A stretch of DNA of 64,000 nucleotides from an uncultured Leptolyngbyaceae cyanobacterium (GTDB lineage Bacteria > Cyanobacteriota > Cyanobacteriia > Leptolyngbyales > Leptolyngbyaceae): NCBI GenBank assembly GCA_938023035.1, contig CALIDI010000009.1, positions 1-64,000 of the forward strand, in the 5' to 3' direction. Both the position numbers and the translations under genes were made by a program. Below the pieces are notes generated by a model. That model made no database searches and was not told where the DNA came from. It saw nothing but the letters and a program-made list of their open reading frames with translations. Shown here one piece after another: positions 37,897 through 47,626 of the stretch (position 1 is the stretch's first letter; each line of letters opens with the position of its first letter).

Positions 37897-40485
37897 TTAT
37901 TCATCTAGCTCGTCATCATCTAGCTCGTCGTCATCTAACTCATCGTCATCCAGACCTTCATCACTCAAGTCATTTAGTTCTTCATCATCCATGTCATCTT
38001 CATTGTCTAGATTATCTTCATCGTCCACGCCATCTTCATTGTCCAGGTTTCCTACAACCAGATCATCGCTTTCATCCAGCTCATCAGTATCCGACAATAT
38101 ATCCTCTAAGTCAGGTGCCATTTCGGTTTCATCCTCATCATTGAGAAGGAGAACTGGCCGTTCTTGGTGCTCATCCAGATTGATTTCTTCAGTTGCTTCA
38201 CTGCCGGCACTCAAAGCAACCAGATCAATTTGCTGACGATAATAATCGACTTCCTTTACCTGAACTTCGATGCGATCTCCAAGACGGTATTGTTTACGGT
38301 TTTTGCGCCCGACCAGCGTTTGTTGGCGCGAGCGATATTCATACCAATCATCCTTTAAAGAGCTGACATGCACCAGCCCCTCAACTAGCAATTCCTCCAA
38401 TTCCACAAACAACCCGTAGGATTGCACCCCAATAATCAGACCATGGAAAATTTCGCCCGTGCGTTCTCGCATTAATTGCACCTTGCGGAGTTCGTCTAGG
38501 TCATCCTCTGCTTCTTTGGCAACCTTTTCTCGCTCACTCAGATGAATCACCACAGAGCCAAAATACCGCTCAAGTTCCTGGTGAATTTCTGGCGGTAAAA
38601 CGTTCCAGGCAATGTTGCCATGGCAGGAACTATGGCAAAGATTGACCGATTCCTTAGAACGCACCGACTTGCGATCGCGGCCATGCTCAAACACCGCGTG
38701 GAGCACCCGTTGCACCAACAGATCGGGATAACGCCTGACTGGCGAGGTAAAGTGGGTATAACCCTGGTCTAGAGCCAAACCAAAATGCGCCTTGGGTTCC
38801 AGGCTGTAGGCCGCAGGTTTAAGCGTTTCGAGCAGCAGATAGGTTAACACTCGCTCGGCATCTGACTCGGCAAATTTCTGGGTAAAGCGGCGGTAGTCAC
38901 GGGGATGCACCCCTTCCGACTCATCCATGTGCAACTCAATGCCCATATTCAGCACGAGCTTGGTCAGTTCCTCAACGTCCTTAGGGTTGGGCGACGGGTG
39001 AACTCGATAAATGCAGGGCACCTCTAAAGCCCTAAGATGGGCAGCAACCAACTGATTGGCCAGCACCATCAACTCCACAATCATGGTGTGAATGGGTTCC
39101 GAGGGTAACTCGACAATGGCACTGAGCGCCCCTTCGTCGTCATAGTGAAACTTCGGACGAAAGCTCACCTGGCTTCCCTCAGAGTTGTTGGGAGAGGTGC
39201 TCAGGGAGCGATCAGGAAGGTTTAGCTCAAAAGCTCCGCGCTGGTGACGTTGCTCGCGCAAAGCCTGGCTCAGCCGTACCAACTGATCCAAGGTGGCGAA
39301 GATATCGGCAAAGGAGGCAATGGCGGCATCAGGCTTTTGGGTGTCTGGGCGCTCTAAAATAGCATGGGCTTGCTCGTAGCTCAACTGATAGTCAACGTTC
39401 ACCACCGTTGGGTGAATTTCGTACTCCAGCACCTGGCCTTCAGAATCTAGTAAAACCAGCACTGACACGGCAAGACGGTCTTTCCCAACTTGAAAAGAAC
39501 AAAGATCATTGGTGATCTCATCCGGCAACATTGGGATGACCAGATCCCCTAAATAAACAGAGGTGCCTCGTTTTCTGGCTTCTCGGTCAATCGATGAATC
39601 GGCAGTCACGTAATAGGCGACATCGGCAATATGAATGCCCAAACGCCAGTTGCCCTCTTCTGTCTGCTCTAGGGTGATGGCATCATCGAGACTATCGATA
39701 CCAGTGGCGTCTGGCTTTAATGTAAACGTCGGAATCTTGCGCAGGTCAAGCCGATTCTTAATTTCTGCTTTGCTGATTTTAGTGGGCAGCCCCTTAACCG
39801 CTTCCTGCACAGTGGCCGGAAAACCCTGGGGCAAGTCATACTTGCAGCAAACAATATCAATTTCTGAAATGGCGCTATCTTTACCTAATATTTTGGCAAT
39901 CCGGCCAATGGGGGGATTTTTACCCAGTGGATAGCGCAAAACCTCAATGTGGACAAGCTGATTCAGGGCCTGTGCTGGTTCAATGCCATTGGGTTGCAGA
40001 GCCAACTGAAACCGGAGTCGGTCATCCAGGGGCTTTGCAAAATACTCGCCTTTCTCAGTCGGCATCACTTTTGCCAGTACCGAAGGGTTTGAACGCTCCA
40101 GAATTAGCTTGACTTCTCCCTCAGGGCTACGTTTTTGGTTACCCTCCTTAGTGACCTTGACAAGAACGCGATCGCCATTCCAAGCATTGTTCAACTGACT
40201 TGGCGGGATATAAACGTCTTCGACCCCATCAGTATCTTGGATCGCAAAGCAAAACCCTTTACTAGAGCAGCGTAAACGCCCTTCCACCAGCCCTTCCTGC
40301 GGTATACGGCGATAGCGGCCTCGATCTTTTTCGAGAAGGCCAATCTTTTCTAGCGCGTCCAAGGCAATTTGCAGCCGTCTCAGACTCGCTTCGTCATTAC
40401 ATTCCAGTTTTTTCTCTAAAACTTTAGGAGCTAGCAGTTTGTCATCAATAAAATTAGTCAATAGTTCGGCAATCGAAAATTCCAT
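37897..40485 (-). CDS. rnr: Ribonuclease R / RNase II family exoribonuclease with acidic tail
   Basis: An 862-aa 3'-5' exoribonuclease. An N-terminal winged helix (MEFSIAELLTNFIDDKLL), cold-shock-type RNA-binding domains (GLVEGRLRCSSKGFCFAIQD, DGVEDVYIPPSQLNNAWNGDRVLVK) and the catalytic RNB domain follow in order: KPDATGIDSLDDAITLEQ carries the metal-binding Asp residues, then GIHIADVAYYV and ARKRGTSVYLGDLVIPMLP. A C-terminal S1 domain (EIFHGLIIGVQSYGLFVELEELLVEGLVHVSSL) is followed by about 80 residues almost entirely Asp, Glu, Leu and Asn, ending in DDDEL units. The matching DNA (37897-38135) is a degenerate tandem repeat. The usual basic tail of RNase R is replaced. Confidence 0.93.
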   Translation of the reverse strand: MEFSIAELLTNFIDDKLLAPKVLEKKLECNDEASLRRLQIALDALEKIGLLEKDRGRYRRIPQEGLVEGRLRCSSKGFCFAIQDTDGVEDVYIPPSQLNNAWNGDRVLVKVTKEGNQKRSPEGEVKLILERSNPSVLAKVMPTEKGEYFAKPLDDRLRFQLALQPNGIEPAQALNQLVHIEVLRYPLGKNPPIGRIAKILGKDSAISEIDIVCCKYDLPQGFPATVQEAVKGLPTKISKAEIKNRLDLRKIPTFTLKPDATGIDSLDDAITLEQTEEGNWRLGIHIADVAYYVTADSSIDREARKRGTSVYLGDLVIPMLPDEITNDLCSFQVGKDRLAVSVLVLLDSEGQVLEYEIHPTVVNVDYQLSYEQAHAILERPDTQKPDAAIASFADIFATLDQLVRLSQALREQRHQRGAFELNLPDRSLSTSPNNSEGSQVSFRPKFHYDDEGALSAIVELPSEPIHTMIVELMVLANQLVAAHLRALEVPCIYRVHPSPNPKDVEELTKLVLNMGIELHMDESEGVHPRDYRRFTQKFAESDAERVLTYLLLETLKPAAYSLEPKAHFGLALDQGYTHFTSPVRRYPDLLVQRVLHAVFEHGRDRKSVRSKESVNLCHSSCHGNIAWNVLPPEIHQELERYFGSVVIHLSEREKVAKEAEDDLDELRKVQLMRERTGEIFHGLIIGVQSYGLFVELEELLVEGLVHVSSLKDDWYEYRSRQQTLVGRKNRKQYRLGDRIEVQVKEVDYYRQQIDLVALSAGSEATEEINLDEHQERPVLLLNDEDETEMAPDLEDILSDTDELDESDDLVVGNLDNEDGVDDEDNLDNEDDMDDEELNDLSDEGLDDDELDDDELDDDELDE
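37900..38000 (-). repeat. Degenerate tandem repeat encoding DDDEL units
   Basis: Repeating units of about 15 bases (read on the minus strand as GATGACGAGCTAGAT) encode Asp-Asp-Asp-Glu-Leu near the C-terminus of RNase R. Confidence 0.7.
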
Positions 40486-41394
40486 GTAGCGCGTCTTCCT
40501 TTACCCTAAATTCTATTACTTAACCGTTAGCAGTCGCGATTCTCGAAGGTTTTACCAGCAGCGACACCTGCTCTAGCCGTACTTTAATAGCGAATAGTCA
40601 CCTAGGAGCGATCGCGCCTGCTAGTCTGCTGACTCTCCCGCAATTTGGGTACTCAAAAAGCCAATAGATGTACACCATTTTGTCATCACTCGTTGCGAAT
40701 AGCGTAAAACTCGGCGAAATTTTGTGTCTTCAGCCAAATCCAGACCGAAACCTGCCGGTTTTCCCCAGGCAAACCTTTCATTTCAGACTTAGAGAGCGTT
40801 TGAAAAATGTCCGACGGTTAAAACCGCAACGATACTACTCAGTCTTAGTCCATCTATGCAGACTTAACCCAACCAGAGCCTTCTGTAGCCTATGAAGGCA
40901 GGGTTTTGTCAATATCGCCGCAACTTGAGTCGTCAGAGCTACTAGGAGATGGGCTAAAACATCTTCTTAGACGAGCTTAACGCTGGTTTATCCAGGCGAA
41001 TTTTCTTTTGGGTTAGGCCAGATTGCCATCAATGGTTCTGACCGCACTGCAACGACTGTAAGAATCATTTTTGATTTTGCATCAGAGCGGGCTGTTAACC
41101 TGGTAATCAGACGCGCTAGTGGGGTATCGCTCAGTGTGGTGACCTAACCCTACTGACAAAACGAGAAAGCAGGGGTTGGTCGGAGCAAATTCAAAAGCGG
41201 GTTTCCCTTTTCCTAAATCTGAAATGACCGAAAATCTGACCCGCGCCCAAAAAATTCTTTCATCTGTGCAGAACAACTCAGGGGCTGATTCCGGTGTTGG
41301 TGGTTCAATCCAGCAACTAAAAGTTTTGTAGTCATCTCTGGGATGAGCGCTGTTTGTCTTGGAGTGCAGCTATGGCAAATGATTTGGTGAACTT
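40486..41394. other. Gap with a family 2 repeat
   Basis: No gene is supported. Bases 40796-40956 carry the family 2 dispersed repeat. The rest, including 41030-41390, shows nothing that I recognise. Confidence 0.55.
40796..40956 (+). repeat. Dispersed repeat, family 2
   Basis: GCGTTTGAAAAATGTCCGAC, GGTTAAAACCGCAACGATA, GAGCCTTCTGTAGCCTATGA and TTGAGTCGTCAGAGCTACTA align block by block with 19231-19386. Confidence 0.75.
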
Positions 41395-41943
41395 ATGACT
41401 TATTTTTTCCCTACTTCTAAAGTGCTTCTGGGTTTTGGTCTTGGCATGTTGCTAGCGGGTTGTGGCCCCAGTAAAGTAGCGCAATGTAACAAGTTGTCCC
41501 AGACCTTTCAAAAAGGTGTGCAATTAGGCAATAAGTTTCAGCAAGAGGGGCAAACCTTTCAAACCCGGATGCAGACTGCCAGCAAGGAGCAGGGGCTAAA
41601 GGGCTTTAAGAGTGCAATTGCAGATACCAGTAAAAATTTTAGAGGGTTAATTACAGAGTGGGATCAGCTGACTAAGGAAGTGAGGGATGTTTCTCTTCAG
41701 GATGAAAAGCTTGTTGGGATGCAGAAGCAATATGTGGCCGCCTTCGCCCAAAGCAGTGACAACCTGAAGAAAATGGTCGGTGCCCTGGAAAAGATGGGCA
41801 GTTTTGATGGTACCCGAGCGGGGGCTGAAAAGCTAAAAGGTAACCTGGATGAAATGCAAGGGGCTTACACCAGTCTGAACCAGCTCAGTACTGATATCAA
41901 GCAGGTGGATCAAGAGTTTAAGAGCTATTGCACTGGCAGTTAG
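41395..41943 (+). CDS. Small predicted lipoprotein with helical body
   Basis: A 182-aa protein. Residues 1-23 form a lipoprotein signal with a clean lipobox LLAGC (C23). The mature part is Gln/Lys-rich and predicted mostly helical, with heptad-like spacing (CNKLSQTFQKGVQLGNKFQQEGQTFQTRMQTA, KKMVGALEKMGSFDGTRAGAEKLKGNLDEMQGAYTSLNQLSTDIK). Two further cysteines (CNKL near the start, SYCTGS at the end) could form a disulphide. I do not recognise the family. It is transcribed alone, 250 bp before pyrB. Confidence 0.75.
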   Translation: MTYFFPTSKVLLGFGLGMLLAGCGPSKVAQCNKLSQTFQKGVQLGNKFQQEGQTFQTRMQTASKEQGLKGFKSAIADTSKNFRGLITEWDQLTKEVRDVSLQDEKLVGMQKQYVAAFAQSSDNLKKMVGALEKMGSFDGTRAGAEKLKGNLDEMQGAYTSLNQLSTDIKQVDQEFKSYCTGS

Positions 41944-42193
41944 GCACCTCTTCTGAATGGGCGTTTCGCAAAATGCTCTAGGCAACTCCCCTGTAGGAGG
42001 GGAGTTTCGCAAAGCGCCCGGATAGAATGGGGGCAGTGTGGCCGCAGGGGTTTCGGTGGAGCGTAATTTCTTTGTCAGGTTTGTCGGGGCACCCCCGTTT
42101 CTACGGTGATGGCCCGACAAATGTGGTTGCATCTGTCTCAGCCATAGCAAAAGTAGGTATAACAAGGTGGGCAGACCGTTGGTGACTTGACCT

Positions 42194-43252
42194 ATGGCAA
42201 TTTCTTGGACTCGTCGTCATATCCTATCGCTGGCAGATTTTACCCCTGCAGAATATAACGTGGTTCTGCAAACGGCTAATAGCTTTCGAGAGGTATTATC
42301 GCGACGCACTAAAAAGGTGCCGACCTTGCAGGGGCAGGTGGTGACAAACTTGTTTTTTGAGCCATCGACACGCACGCGCAGCAGCTTTGAACTGGCGGCT
42401 AAGCGGCTCTCTGCTGATATTTTGAACTTTGCGCCAGGTTCTTCTTCCCTAACGAAGGGAGAGACTATTTTAGACACGGCAAAAACCTATCTGGCCATGG
42501 GCACCGATATGATGGTGATTCGTCACCGAGAGGCCGGGGTACCGCAGGCGATCGCGGCAGAAATGGATCGGATGGGGGTGTCAGTGGGGGTGCTAAATGC
42601 GGGCGACGGGCAACACGAGCATCCTTCCCAGGCGCTGCTAGATCTGTTCACGATAACGACACTGTTAGATCAGGAGCATCCACGTTTAGAGCAGTTACAG
42701 GACAAAAAAATCGCGATTGTGGGGGATATTTTGCACTCGCGGGTGGCTCGTTCAAATATCTGGAGCCTAACGGCTAGCGGGGCGGAGGTGCATTTAGCAG
42801 CCCCTCCGACTCTTTTGCCCAAGTTATTTGCTGATTTTGTTACCCCAAGTGCTGCAATCCCCAGTGCGATTTCCGGGCCTATGGGCAGTGAGCCAGTTGC
42901 CGAGGCGCAGACGTTGACTCGTCGCCTATTTCTGCACTGGGCCTTAGAGCCAGCCCTAGAAAACGCCGACTTTGTTATGACGTTGCGCCTGCAAAAGGAA
43001 CGCATGACACACCATCTTCTTCCCAGCCTGCGGGAATATCATCAACAGTTTGGCATCACCCGCGATCGCCTGAAATACTGCCATCCTGATGTGAAAGTGT
43101 TACACCCTGGCCCAGTCAACCGCGGGGTAGAGATTAGCTCTGACTTGATGGATGACCCCCGCTTCAGCCTGATTTCCCAGCAGGTGACGAGTGGCGTGGC
43201 GGTGCGGATGGCATTGCTCTATTTAATGGGCAGTCGAACCGAGCAGGCATAG
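42194..43252 (+). CDS. pyrB: Aspartate carbamoyltransferase catalytic subunit
   Basis: A 352-aa enzyme joining carbamoyl phosphate and aspartate, an early step of pyrimidine synthesis. The carbamoyl-phosphate site is [27 protein letters not shown] and [21 protein letters not shown] supplies the 80s loop; [32 protein letters not shown] and [17 protein letters not shown] are further signatures. It is slightly longer than the usual 305-335 aa because of an insertion at about 215-250 ([28 protein letters not shown]). No regulatory subunit gene is adjacent. Confidence 0.97.
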   Translation: MAISWTRRHILSLADFTPAEYNVVLQTANSFREVLSRRTKKVPTLQGQVVTNLFFEPSTRTRSSFELAAKRLSADILNFAPGSSSLTKGETILDTAKTYLAMGTDMMVIRHREAGVPQAIAAEMDRMGVSVGVLNAGDGQHEHPSQALLDLFTITTLLDQEHPRLEQLQDKKIAIVGDILHSRVARSNIWSLTASGAEVHLAAPPTLLPKLFADFVTPSAAIPSAISGPMGSEPVAEAQTLTRRLFLHWALEPALENADFVMTLRLQKERMTHHLLPSLREYHQQFGITRDRLKYCHPDVKVLHPGPVNRGVEISSDLMDDPRFSLISQQVTSGVAVRMALLYLMGSRTEQA

Positions 43253-43555
43253 TCCAGTGAACAAGGGCCTGTCACCTTTGCAGGCCTCATCCCCCAGCCC
43301 CTTCTTCAGCCTGGGAGAAGGGGAACCGAGCCATTTCAAAGTTCCTCTTCCCCCCCTTGCACCCCGAAAACGGGGGGTTGTAAGAGGGACTTAGGGTGAG
43401 GGCAAAAGTGCCATGCAACCCCAGTGATCGGTACCGACTGATTCCTAAGTAGGTAGCCTTAATTAACTGTAATTAGGAATTAGACCAGAGTGGGGCTGCG
43501 CACCTAGGCGGGGGGTTCCACTCCCTCCAACCCCGAAATCATCTTCAATTGACAT
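43253..43555. other. Gap made largely of repeats
   Basis: Bases 43275-43411 carry a family 4 type repeat (two C-rich/G-rich hairpins and GACTTAGGGTGAGGGCAAAA). Bases 43441-43480 are bounded by ATTCCTAA and TTAGGAAT. Bases 43491-43552 are family 3. No gene. Confidence 0.6.
43491..43552 (+). repeat. Dispersed repeat, family 3 (partial), abutting a gene start
   Basis: TGGGGCTGCGCACCTAGGCG, GGGGGTTCCACTCCCTCCAA and CCCCGAAATCATCTTCAATT. It ends 3 bases before the GTG start of the DUF4126 gene. Confidence 0.65.
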
Positions 43556-44101
43556 GTGGCGATTGGCTTAGGTTTAAGTGCTGCCGCAGGTTTTCGCATT
43601 CTGATTCCCTTTTTGGCGATGGCAATAGCTGCCAACTTAGGCAAGCTACAACTAGCTCCTGAAATGGCCTTGGGGTCACGGGATGCGATGGTTGCCTTTG
43701 CGATCGCTGCGGTGATAGAAGTGCTAGTCTACTTTGTGCCGGTGGTCGCTAACTTCATGGATATGATTGAGGTGCCTGCTGCGGCTATTGCTGGCACTAT
43801 CTTGACGGCAACGGTTACCAGCAACCTTGACCCATTGTTTCGTTGGAGCCTAGCCGCGATCGCGGGGGGTGGCATTGCTGCTGGGACAGAAGCCTTCATG
43901 GGGGTGAGAGGGGTGGCCTCTACCGTGGCAGCGGGGCCGGTTGGCAGTGTGGCTGTTTCCACTGGGAAGTTAGCTAGCTCTTCGATGCTGTCAATTGTGG
44001 CAATCTTGCTACTGATCCTAACTGCTGCCATCCTAGTGATCCTGCTGTTTTTGATCTTCCGGCGGCTACGCAAACGCCCTGGGAGACGTTATCGTTATTA
44101 A
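43556..44101 (+). CDS. DUF4126 membrane protein (shortened N-terminus)
   Basis: A 181-aa protein with about four or five hydrophobic segments and a basic C-terminus (FRRLRKRPGRRYRY). GLGLSAAAGFRILIPFLAMAIAA and GVRGVASTVAAGPVGSVAVSTGK are hallmarks of DUF4126, a membrane family of unknown function. The GTG at 43556 is the first possible start after an in-frame TGA at 43550, and the repeat at 43491-43552 lies directly upstream. Compared with its paralogue at 51200-51796 it lacks about four N-terminal residues and has no ribosome-binding site. Confidence 0.8.
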   Translation: MAIGLGLSAAAGFRILIPFLAMAIAANLGKLQLAPEMALGSRDAMVAFAIAAVIEVLVYFVPVVANFMDMIEVPAAAIAGTILTATVTSNLDPLFRWSLAAIAGGGIAAGTEAFMGVRGVASTVAAGPVGSVAVSTGKLASSSMLSIVAILLLILTAAILVILLFLIFRRLRKRPGRRYRY

Positions 44102-44286
44102 CACCGCCAAGCGGCAATCGGCAGCTTCACGAAGGAATGAGGGCTAAGGTGAGGGCAAATTGGGTGATTCCTATCCAGATGCAGCAACGTCGCGGAAATC
44201 CATGGTATGAATACAAGACGGAAAATGCACCCAAAGCAGTTCAAGATGTACTATGAAGGACGCACGGAAACCCGATTGCTCTCCTC

Positions 44287-47200
44287 CTAACCATTCACTG
44301 CGTTAGTAGACTGATTCGGTTTGCGGCGCAGCAGGCGATCGCGCCCACTGATAATCACAATGTAAAGAATTGGCACCACAAATAAGCTCAAAAACGTGGC
44401 AATCAACATACCACCAAAAACCGCAGTCCCTAGAGATTGGCGACTTCCTGCCCCAGCCCCCGTCGCCACTGTGAGCGGGTAAATTCCCAGCAGGGTAGAG
44501 AAGGCGGTCATCAAAATTGGGCGAAGTCGCTCTTGAGAAGCTTCTACCGCCGCCTTGGCAACAGGCAACCCTGTCGCCCGCAGTTGATTGGCAAACTCGA
44601 CAATCAAAATCGAGTTCTTACTCGCTAAACCAATCAACATCACTAACCCCACCTGGCAGTAAACATCATTGCTAAAACCACGCAGAAACTGGGCCAGTAA
44701 TGCGCCTAAGACCGCCAGGGGAACTGCCAGCAGAATAATCAGGGGGTCAATAAAGTTTTCATACTGGGCGGCAAGTACCAGAAATACAAAAACAATCCCC
44801 AAACCAAAAATAAAGGGAGCCTGACCACCCGATTCAATCTCCTCCAAAGCGGTACCCGCCCACTCATAGCTAAAGCCAGGGGGCAAAATGCGTTCCGCTA
44901 ATTGCTGCATCGTTTGCAGCGCCCGCCCCGAACTCACTCCTGGGGTAGGTGAGCCTGTAATTTCGATCGCCCGGAAGAGATTAAAATGATTAATCGTCTG
45001 GGCACCCACACTGGGAGTTAAAGTCACCAAATTGGTCAGGGGAATCATTTCGCCCAGTTCCGACCGGACATAGAGGCTGTCAATATCCTCCGGCTTTGAG
45101 CGATACTGCTTATCTGCCTGTACATAGACCCGGTAGCTGCGCTGTCCGAGGTTGAAGTCATTCACATATTGAGAACCAAGGGCTGTCTGGAGGGTATTGA
45201 AAATATCATCAACGGGCACTTGCAGGGCATTCGCCAGATCTCGATTCACCTCTACCGTAAATTGAGGAGTGCTGGCCGAGAACGTTGTAAACACCCGCAT
45301 TAACCCCGGCGTTTGGTTAGCAGCTCCGATAAACCGTCCAGAGGCTTCTAGAAGTGAGGGCAAATCATTAGTGCCCCGCCGATCCTGAAGCTGAAAGGTA
45401 AAGCCACCAAAGGTTCCTAACCCCTGAATGGCGGGGGGGTTCAGGGGCAAAACTCGGGCATCGGTGATGCCCATGACCTTACCAAAGGCTTTGCCAATAA
45501 TAGCCTGAGCCGATTGATCAGGACGTTTGCGTTCATCCCAGGGCTTGAGGGTCGTAAAGATCAACCCCTGATTGGCCGTACTGCCACTGAAGCTAAAGCC
45601 GCCCACAGCGAAGGTTGCGACCACTTCGGGAAACTCCTGCTGATTCAGCAAAATTTCCTCAACTTGGCCCATTACCCGACTTGTGTAGTTGAGCGAAACC
45701 CCTTCGGGGGCCTGGACAATCGTAATAAAGTAGCCCTGATCTTCATCCGGTAAAAACGCTTGGGGCACGAAGGTATAGAGGAAGCCCGTAGCCGCCAGAG
45801 CGACCACAAAGAAACCTAAAACCAACCACCTAAGGCGCGTCAGGATGCGCAAAAAACTTTGATATCTAAGCCGCATTCCATCTAAAAACCGGTTAAACCG
45901 GTTAAAGAAGGGGGCTAACCAGCGGGGGGGCTGTTGCTCTGGGCGAAACAGCATGGCACAGAGGGCGGGGGTGAGGGTGATGGCTAGAAACGTCGAAATC
46001 AGCACCGAGAAGGCAATAGTCAGGGCAAACTGCTGATACAGGGCACCAGTTGTACCTGGGAAAAAGGCCACTGGCACGAACACGGCCATTAACACAAGGG
46101 AGGTGGCAATCACCGCACCAAATAGCTCGCGCATGGAGGCGATCGCAGCCTGCACAGGATGCATCCCCTTATCTTGCATCAGGCGTGTCACATTCTCAAC
46201 AATGACGATCGCATCATCCACGACCAAGCCCGTGGCCAGAGTCAAGCCAAACAGAGTCAGGCTATTGATCGAAAATCCAAAAAGCCGGACAAAGGCAAAG
46301 GTGCCAATCAGCGCCAGCGGGATAGTCACCACAGGTACCAGGGTGGTGCGCCAGTCTTGCAAAAATAAGAAGATGACCAGTACGACCAGCAATACTGCCT
46401 GGATCAGGGTATTGACCACCTCCCGCATGGACTGCTCCACATAATTCGTGGTGTCAAAAGCCACCTGGTAGTTCATCCCTGGAGGGAAGCTGCGTGCCAG
46501 CCGCTGCATTTCCGCCTTGACCCCGCGAGCCGTATCCAGCGCATTACTGCCCGGCAATTGCACAATCCCCAAACCAACCGCATCCTTGCCACGAAAGCGC
46601 AGAAAGGTACTGTAGTTTTCAGCTCCCAATTCAGCTCGCCCTATATCCCGCAGCCGAATCAGAGCGCCGCCCGCCTCGGTTTTAATCACAATTTCTTCAA
46701 ACTCTGCAGGTTCTCTAAGCCGCCCAATCGCTTGCAAGTCAATCTGATACAGCTGATCCTCTGGCGAGGGCTGTTGTCCTAACCGCCCTGCTCCCACTTG
46801 CAAGTTTTGTGCTCGCAGCGCACTCGTCACATCCTGCACGGTCAGGTTACGGCTGGCCAGGCGACGAGGATCTAACCAGAGTCGCATCGAATAACGCCGT
46901 TCACCAAAAATTAAGACATTACCCACCCCTTTCACCCGCTTCAGGGCATCCGCAATGTAGAGGTCGGCGTAGTTACTCAGAAAGATACTGTCATACTCAC
47001 CATTCTCAGCGAACAGGCCCATCCCCAGCAAAATGCCCGTTGTCTGTTTAGAGACCTGTACTCCGGTGCGCTGTACCGGCTCTGGTAGCTGCGACTCTGC
47101 TGCCGAGACGCGATTTTGCACATCCACCGCGGCAATGTCTTTATTCCGGGAGGAGTCAAAGGTCACAGTGATGCTGGAAGTTCCATCATTACTGCTACTG

Positions 47201-47442
47201 GAGGTCATATAACGCAGCCCTTCACTGCCGTTAATCTGGCGCTCTAGGATGGTGGTAACGGTGTTCTCAACCACTTCTGCACTGGCACCCCTGTAGTTAG
47301 AGGTGACATTAATTTGGGTTGGGGCAATTTGAGGGAACTGGGCAATCGGCAGGGCTGGAATCGAAACTAAGCCTGCCAATAACACCACGATCGCCGCAAC
47401 AATCGAGAAAACCGGACGACGAATAAAAAATTCAGAGAACAT
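44287..47442 (-). CDS. RND efflux transporter, HAE1 (AcrB-like) family
   Basis: A 1051-aa inner-membrane proton antiporter with 12 membrane segments and two large periplasmic domains. The start MFSEFFIRRPVFSIVAAIVVLLAG is the family N-terminus; ERQINGSEGLRYMTSSSSNDGTSSITVTF, the proton-relay segment GLVVDDAIVIVENV (Asp-Asp) and VGLVMLIGLASKNSILIVEFA complete the picture. The upstream frame is open to 47691 but those residues do not match. The adaptor gene lies 184 bp upstream on the same strand and a PadR regulator beyond it; no outer-membrane TolC is nearby. Substrates are probably hydrophobic compounds or drugs, not determinable here. Confidence 0.95.
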   Translation of the reverse strand: MFSEFFIRRPVFSIVAAIVVLLAGLVSIPALPIAQFPQIAPTQINVTSNYRGASAEVVENTVTTILERQINGSEGLRYMTSSSSNDGTSSITVTFDSSRNKDIAAVDVQNRVSAAESQLPEPVQRTGVQVSKQTTGILLGMGLFAENGEYDSIFLSNYADLYIADALKRVKGVGNVLIFGERRYSMRLWLDPRRLASRNLTVQDVTSALRAQNLQVGAGRLGQQPSPEDQLYQIDLQAIGRLREPAEFEEIVIKTEAGGALIRLRDIGRAELGAENYSTFLRFRGKDAVGLGIVQLPGSNALDTARGVKAEMQRLARSFPPGMNYQVAFDTTNYVEQSMREVVNTLIQAVLLVVLVIFLFLQDWRTTLVPVVTIPLALIGTFAFVRLFGFSINSLTLFGLTLATGLVVDDAIVIVENVTRLMQDKGMHPVQAAIASMRELFGAVIATSLVLMAVFVPVAFFPGTTGALYQQFALTIAFSVLISTFLAITLTPALCAMLFRPEQQPPRWLAPFFNRFNRFLDGMRLRYQSFLRILTRLRWLVLGFFVVALAATGFLYTFVPQAFLPDEDQGYFITIVQAPEGVSLNYTSRVMGQVEEILLNQQEFPEVVATFAVGGFSFSGSTANQGLIFTTLKPWDERKRPDQSAQAIIGKAFGKVMGITDARVLPLNPPAIQGLGTFGGFTFQLQDRRGTNDLPSLLEASGRFIGAANQTPGLMRVFTTFSASTPQFTVEVNRDLANALQVPVDDIFNTLQTALGSQYVNDFNLGQRSYRVYVQADKQYRSKPEDIDSLYVRSELGEMIPLTNLVTLTPSVGAQTINHFNLFRAIEITGSPTPGVSSGRALQTMQQLAERILPPGFSYEWAGTALEEIESGGQAPFIFGLGIVFVFLVLAAQYENFIDPLIILLAVPLAVLGALLAQFLRGFSNDVYCQVGLVMLIGLASKNSILIVEFANQLRATGLPVAKAAVEASQERLRPILMTAFSTLLGIYPLTVATGAGAGSRQSLGTAVFGGMLIATFLSLFVVPILYIVIISGRDRLLRRKPNQSTNAVNG

Positions 47443-47626
47443 AGCAAAGAGGCAAAAAAAGGGCTGAATCAGACCGCAGGGTAATACCCCTAATGACAGG
47501 TAGTAAAAATCCCTAAATTTTTGAAAAATCTGGGGCGCTGGAAGCTTGATTCTGGCGATCGCAGCACCATTGATTGACCGGTGAGGTTTCAAAGAGATCC
47601 ATGCGAACAAATTGACATTCCTGCGC

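Noticed and set aside
41295-41325. T-loop-like GGTTCAATCC
   Set aside because: The flanking bases do not form a 5-bp T-stem and no D- or anticodon arm precedes it.
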